Shown: piece by piece, positions 14,307 to 18,036 of the stretch
How positions within the stretch are numbered: position 1 is the stretch's first letter
How the letters are laid out: each line of letters begins with the position of its first letter
NCBI GenBank assembly: GCA_026391515.1
Contig: JAPLEC010000449.1
Span: 1-18,036, forward strand
Direction: 5' to 3'
Length of the DNA stretch: 18,036 nt
Source: Bacteroidia bacterium
Lineage (GTDB): Bacteria; Bacteroidota; Bacteroidia; Bacteroidales; VadinHA17
The notes under the pieces: model-generated
Told to the model about the DNA's origin: nothing
Database searches by the model: none
Seen by the model: the letters and a program-made list of their open reading frames with translations, nothing else
Made by a program: the position numbers and the translations under genes

Positions 14307-14892
14307 TCTTTTAATTATGGTGACTTCCCTGTTATTTTTTTACAGTTGCAGGGACATAGCAGTTCCTAAACCAAAAGGTTATTTTCGTATCGACCTGCCT
14401 TCCAAGGAGTATATCTTATTCAAAGGTGTCGATTCACTGTCACTCCATCTGCCTTTATCTTTTGAATATCCGCTGTATGGGAAGATATCATTCGAAGATG
14501 ATGCAAACCCGGAACCAGGCTGGTTTAACATTGATTTCCCTTTTTGCAAAGCCAGAATTTACCTGACATATAAAAATATCAGAAATAACCTGGCTGGTTT
14601 AATGGAAGAGACATACAAAATGAATGTAAAAAATCATATATCAAAAGCCGATGCAATTAATGAAATGTTAATCAATGATCCTGACCGTAAAGTATATGGT
14701 ATCTTGTATGATCTTAAAGGGAATACAGCCACTGCTGTTCAGTTTTTTGTAACTGACAGCACGAAGCATTTTTTAAGAGGATCGTTATACTTTTCTGCAG
14801 TGCCGAATCCCGATTCACTGGCACCGGTAAATGAGTTTTTCAGGGAAGACATCATTCATATGATTGAAACCCTTAAATGGAAGAAAGAATAA
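14275..14892 (+). CDS. gldD: Gliding motility lipoprotein GldD
   Basis: 205 aa. The N-terminus is a lipoprotein signal ending in LLFFYSC, with the lipidated cysteine at residue 25. The mature start, RDIAVPKPKGYFRIDLP, is the GldD family hallmark (PKPKGYxRIDLP). Further family-like blocks are GWFNIDFPFCKARIYLTYK and the C-terminal VPVN-like segment FREDIIHMIETLKW. GldD is required for gliding and for T9SS-dependent secretion in Flavobacterium johnsoniae, though its exact role is unsettled. The start lies inside gldE; ATGs at 14275 and 14284 are both possible. Together with the T9SS cargo at 1741 it shows that this organism uses T9SS. Confidence 0.92.
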   Translation: MKKMLILKKNSLLIMVTSLLFFYSCRDIAVPKPKGYFRIDLPSKEYILFKGVDSLSLHLPLSFEYPLYGKISFEDDANPEPGWFNIDFPFCKARIYLTYKNIRNNLAGLMEETYKMNVKNHISKADAINEMLINDPDRKVYGILYDLKGNTATAVQFFVTDSTKHFLRGSLYFSAVPNPDSLAPVNEFFREDIIHMIETLKWKKE

Positions 14893-14907
14893 AATAATAT
14901 CTCATTA

Positions 14908-15555
14908 ATGGGTTGTATTTCAAAACATTATCTGAATGAAACTACCATCCTCGGCGTTTGGAAGATAGAAGAAGATATTAAAACTCTTCTTGAAATGGTT
15001 GTTTTGGATAATGGTGACAAAAAGAAATATAAAGGATTTGCAAGTACTTCCCGCAGGCTGGAATTTCTTAGTGTAAGAGCATTGCTTGCAGAATTGCTCG
15101 GTAAGGATACCAAGATAGTTTACAATAAAAATAATAAGCCATTCCTGAAAGATGGCTCAAGATTTATAAGTATTTCTCATTCACATAAGCTTACAGCAAT
15201 TCTTTGCAGTACAGACGAAAAGGTCGGGATTGATCTCGAATATATGAGCTCGAACATCAATGCCTTTGCATTTAAGTTTCTTAACAGGAAAGAAAAAGTG
15301 ACAAAATCCTCTGAAGACCGGAAATATCATCTCTACATTCACTGGTGCGCTAAAGAATCTCTTTATAAGATATGTGATAAAGAAGGAATCAGCATAAAGA
15401 AGAATATAACAATTGAACCGTTTGAAGTCAGGGAATCGGGAGAAATAAAAGGAAGCGTTCATACTCAAAAGATTAATGAGACCTTCGATCTCTTTTATTC
15501 CAGATATGACAATTATGCAATAGTGTGGACAAAAAAGAACTATGGAAACAAATAA
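14908..15555 (+). CDS. 4'-phosphopantetheinyl transferase superfamily protein
   Basis: 215 aa, Sfp/HetI-like in length. Motifs in order: RRLEFLSVRALLAELLG (49-65), FISISHSHK (86-94), VGIDLEYM (106-113, with metal-binding D109 and E111), and WCAKESLYK (146-154, with E150 and K154). The enzyme transfers 4'-phosphopantetheine from CoA to a serine of carrier proteins in fatty acid, polyketide or non-ribosomal peptide synthesis. No carrier protein or synthase is encoded in the window, so the partner is unknown; it may serve the ordinary acyl carrier protein. It starts 15 bases after gldD and overlaps the next gene by 14. Confidence 0.9.
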   Translation: MGCISKHYLNETTILGVWKIEEDIKTLLEMVVLDNGDKKKYKGFASTSRRLEFLSVRALLAELLGKDTKIVYNKNNKPFLKDGSRFISISHSHKLTAILCSTDEKVGIDLEYMSSNINAFAFKFLNRKEKVTKSSEDRKYHLYIHWCAKESLYKICDKEGISIKKNITIEPFEVRESGEIKGSVHTQKINETFDLFYSRYDNYAIVWTKKNYGNK

Positions 15556-16267
15556 CTTCCCCGGGGAAAAAAGCATTGCATTGCTGCTTGATCCTGATAC
15601 AGTCAGGAGCGAATCTCTGCCTGAAATTTTAAAAGTAGCCGTTGAATCGAAGACTGACTTTATTATGACTGGCGGGAGCTTAACTTTCAGCAGTATTGAT
15701 GATTTGATAAATTCAGTCCGTCAGTATTGTTCTATACCGGTGGTTCTTTTCCCGGGCAATCTTTTACAATTAAGTCAGAATGCAGATCTCGTTCTGCTTC
15801 TTTCTCTTATTTCGGGAAGAAATCCTGAACTGCTGATAGGTAACCATGTGATAGCTGCACCCTATCTTAAGAATATCAGAAAAAAACTGATATCAGTCGG
15901 GTACATTTTAGTAAGCTGCGGTTCAAAAACATCTGTAGAATATATTAGTCAAACCGAAGCAATTCCTTTTAATAAACCTGAGATTGTTGTTGCCACGGCG
16001 ATGGCCGGTGAAATGCTGGGGCTGGGTATGATTTACCTTGAAGCCGGGAGCGGTGCATCAAATCACATCCCAACAACAATTATTGAAGCTGTCAGGGAAA
16101 ATATTTCAGTCCCGTTAGCTGTCGGAGGCGGAATCCGGAACAAAAAAGAGGTTGAGAAAATTTTTAATGCCGGAGCAAATCTTATAATTCTTGGCAATGG
16201 CTGTGAAAAAGATCCGAACCTCCTGGCTGAAGCCTGTAAAGTCAGGGATACTTTTAGAAAGAAATAG
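15542..16267 (+). CDS. Geranylgeranylglyceryl/heptaprenylglyceryl phosphate synthase family protein
   Basis: 241 aa TIM barrel of the GGGPS/PcrB family. LLLDPDT (14-20), MTGGSLTFS (42-50), PVVLFPGN (66-73), YLEAGSGA (165-172), VGGGIRN (194-200) and ILGNG (216-220) are the phosphate- and substrate-binding loops. The enzyme joins a polyprenyl diphosphate to sn-glycerol-1-phosphate, giving the ether linkage known from archaeal lipids. Bacteroidota carry group II members. Chain length cannot be predicted by eye, and neither a G1P dehydrogenase nor the next pathway enzymes are in the window. It overlaps the phosphopantetheinyl transferase gene, so the two are translationally coupled. Confidence 0.9.
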   Translation: METNNFPGEKSIALLLDPDTVRSESLPEILKVAVESKTDFIMTGGSLTFSSIDDLINSVRQYCSIPVVLFPGNLLQLSQNADLVLLLSLISGRNPELLIGNHVIAAPYLKNIRKKLISVGYILVSCGSKTSVEYISQTEAIPFNKPEIVVATAMAGEMLGLGMIYLEAGSGASNHIPTTIIEAVRENISVPLAVGGGIRNKKEVEKIFNAGANLIILGNGCEKDPNLLAEACKVRDTFRKK

Positions 16268-16301
16268 CCTGAATTATTAATAAGATTCTTCCCTAGATTC
16301 A

Positions 16302-16405
16302 AATCCTTCGTGTTCTTCGTGATTTTCCTTTGTGTCCTTTGTGGTTAAGAAAAAAAAGATTTAACCACAAAGAGCACAAAGTTCACGCTAAGAGCACAAA
16401 GGATT
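16302..16405. repeat. Long imperfect palindrome between convergent genes
   Basis: The central arms 16328-16348 and 16361-16381 (21 bases; 19 pair) carry CTTTGTGG/CCACAAAG and flank an A-rich 12-base spacer. The outer parts extend the symmetry with indels to AATCCTT (16302) and AAGGATT (ending 16405), giving arms near 50 bases. The words CTTTGTG and TTCGTG recur, as in a widespread bacterial intergenic repeat. The right end overlaps the stop codon of the PafA-like gene (16404-16406). It may act as a bidirectional terminator, but lacks a clear T tract. Confidence 0.7.
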
Positions 16406-18036
16406 ATCTAAATAATTCAAACATCGGTTCGCCGGTACATCCATTAGGATATGGAATCTTGCAAAGCGAGGAAAGAGTTGCTGCAATATCAGTCATATTC
16501 ACCTTTCGCGTAACCGAAGCCCTGTTAACACTCCAACCGTACCATATCAAAGGTACATGAGAATCATATTCATAAGGTGAATTATGGCTTGTGACATAAC
16601 TGCTTTCTTTTTCAACCCAGCCTGAATTAAGTACAATAATGACATCGCCCGATCTCTGCGGATTAAAATTATTAATGATCTTTTTCAGATTTCCGTTCCC
16701 GAAATCATTTGCTTCAAAAGCTGAATACGGGTATGCCGCTGCAACACCGGAAAACTGCACCAGAAATCTTGCCACCTTTTTCTGTATTTCTTCAAGAGGG
16801 ATTTTTGCATCCTCAATCAATGTCCTGTTAAGAAACAGCTGTTTCTCTGAATATCCCTTAATCCATTCACCATCGCCATAACTTGCCTTAAGATAGCTCT
16901 TTAGCAGATAGATTGCCTGATCCTGTTTGAAAATACCTGCCGGAATACGGATACTTTCCAGAACACCGGGTATTTCAGATATACCATGTGCAGAAGTAAA
17001 ATAAACCAGTATATTTTTCTTGCCCATAGTCTCATTCAGGTATTTCAGCAGATCTTCAATATCTTTATCAAGCCTGAAAATCGCATCTGCCATTTCAAAC
17101 GATGATGGCCCGAATCTGTGCCCTATATAATCTGTCGCAGAGTAACATACCGACAGAAAATCAGTTACATCATCTTTCCCCAGCTCCTCCTTTTCAATGA
17201 GCCTTTTCGCAAATTCTGTTGTAACAGTATTCCCAAAAGGCGTTTCCCTGAGAAACGAATAATCACGATCAGTCGCAGTCTTACCCCTGGTACTGAGCTT
17301 CTTTAAATCATACGGAAAATAATTCTTCCCGTTGAAACCTGCTTCAAACTTGTTGGTATCAGAGATGCAATCATAATAATCCTGGTAAGGTCTTAACAAA
17401 GTCCATGAATTGGCAAGATATTTTTCAGGGTAGTTTAAAGCATTAAAATCGTTTACCCACGATGGCAGAGAATCAATATAATAAGAGCTTGTCATCCAGG
17501 TTCCCGTTGTATTGTCATACCAGTATGCAGCATCAGCTGCATGACCTGCTGAGAAAATTGCAGAATTTTCTTTCAATCCGACAGCAAAAACTTTTGACTT
17601 CCTGTTAGTAGCCATTTTAAGCTCGTCGGAGAATGTTGAAACCTGAAGATTCACTGGTGAATGCAGTCCTGATTCGTAACTGCCGCCCACCGGATTAACT
17701 GACACATCCTTAGTACAATAGATTTGTTCGTTCTTCAGTGGCAGGTACCAGCTATCAGATGTTATTCCATGAAGCGAGGGTTCAGCACCTGTTGATATGG
17801 TAGTATGACCGGGAGCGGATTGTGTCAGCATATACTGGAAGGAAGCATTCTGAAAAAACGTTCCTTCGTTTAACAGCTTCCTTATACCGTTTTCACAAAA
17901 CCTGCTGCGGAATTTTTCAAGCTGATCGTACCTGAACTGTTCAACAACAATACCAATAATAAGCTTTGGCTTCTCAGGAGGAAGATATGCTCCCTGCCCC
18001 ATTACACCAGTAAAACTAAATGTTGATAAAAGAATC
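16404..18036 (-). CDS. PafA-like alkaline phosphatase superfamily protein with altered active site (partial, 5' end off window)
   Basis: The frame is open to the right edge. The ATG at 18002 is not a convincing start, because in-frame codons upstream encode a hydrophobic signal-peptide core (ILLSTFSFTGV) that runs into MGQGA. The visible part is 543 aa. Numbering from the ATG at 18002, PafA landmarks are LTQSAPGHTTISTG (59-72), HGITSDSWY (78-86), GLKENSAIF (142-150), GHAADAAYWYD (153-163), DYIGHRFGP (291-299), TSAHGI (336-341) and YEYDSHVPLIWYG (477-489). The zinc-1 ligands D291, H295 and H482 are kept. The zinc-2 and phosphate-contact positions seem changed: E21, S62, D83, N146 and A338 where PafA has D, T, N, R and D. 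It is probably a secreted or periplasmic protein. The fold is secure; catalytic activity is doubtful. Confidence 0.85.
   Translation of the reverse strand, partial: ILLSTFSFTGVMGQGAYLPPEKPKLIIGIVVEQFRYDQLEKFRSRFCENGIRKLLNEGTFFQNASFQYMLTQSAPGHTTISTGAEPSLHGITSDSWYLPLKNEQIYCTKDVSVNPVGGSYESGLHSPVNLQVSTFSDELKMATNRKSKVFAVGLKENSAIFSAGHAADAAYWYDNTTGTWMTSSYYIDSLPSWVNDFNALNYPEKYLANSWTLLRPYQDYYDCISDTNKFEAGFNGKNYFPYDLKKLSTRGKTATDRDYSFLRETPFGNTVTTEFAKRLIEKEELGKDDVTDFLSVCYSATDYIGHRFGPSSFEMADAIFRLDKDIEDLLKYLNETMGKKNILVYFTSAHGISEIPGVLESIRIPAGIFKQDQAIYLLKSYLKASYGDGEWIKGYSEKQLFLNRTLIEDAKIPLEEIQKKVARFLVQFSGVAAAYPYSAFEANDFGNGNLKKIINNFNPQRSGDVIIVLNSGWVEKESSYVTSHNSPYEYDSHVPLIWYGWSVNRASVTRKVNMTDIAATLSSLCKIPYPNGCTGEPMFELFR

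Noticed and set aside
16330..16560. Plus-strand 76-aa frame after the GGGP synthase gene
   Set aside because: It runs through the palindromic repeat and then antisense to the PafA-like gene; no independent support.

Overview
The window looks like a chromosomal segment of a member of the Bacteroidota (Bacteroidia-like). The evidence is a protein with a type IX secretion (T9SS) C-terminal sorting domain, the gliding-motility pair gldE-gldD, promoters of the TTG-N19-TAnnTTTG type, almost no Shine-Dalgarno sequences, the Bacteroidota 36-residue AURKAIP1/COX24-like basic protein, and a bacterial GGGP synthase. Base composition is A+T-rich throughout, and no phage, plasmid or transposase gene was found.

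Layout. (1) 1-2250, minus strand, gene-poor and repeat-rich: a SAM methyltransferase cut by the left edge, an orphan AbrB/MazE-type DNA-binding protein with a palindromic operator-like site upstream, and a small T9SS cargo protein. Around them lie hairpin repeats with compensating stems, a 51-bp tandem repeat, a 77-bp inverted repeat, and three copies of a terminator-like hairpin. Two of those copies share a long conserved leader. (2) 2439-7934, plus strand: an EamA transporter abutting lnt, then an ECF sigma factor, a probable anti-sigma protein, a DUF4097-like exported protein and a predicted outer-membrane barrel. (3) 7942-12062, minus strand: dsbD, ribonuclease G, a 36-aa basic ribosome-associated-type protein and an HU protein. 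(4) 12399-16267, plus strand, tightly packed: ssb, gldE, gldD, a phosphopantetheinyl transferase and a GGGP synthase-family protein. (5) 16404 to the right edge, minus strand: a PafA-like alkaline-phosphatase-superfamily protein with several active-site residues altered. A long imperfect palindrome separates it from (4).

Working together: many products belong to the cell envelope (Lnt, DsbD, GldD/GldE, the T9SS cargo, the sigma/anti-sigma envelope module, the barrel protein and a possible ether-lipid enzyme). HU, the mS38-like peptide and RNase G form a nucleoid/RNA/ribosome group. Most genes are ordinary Bacteroidota housekeeping genes. The less ordinary signals are the apparently degenerate phosphatase, the structured repeats around the two small minus-strand genes, and the operator-like palindrome of the AbrB-type gene.
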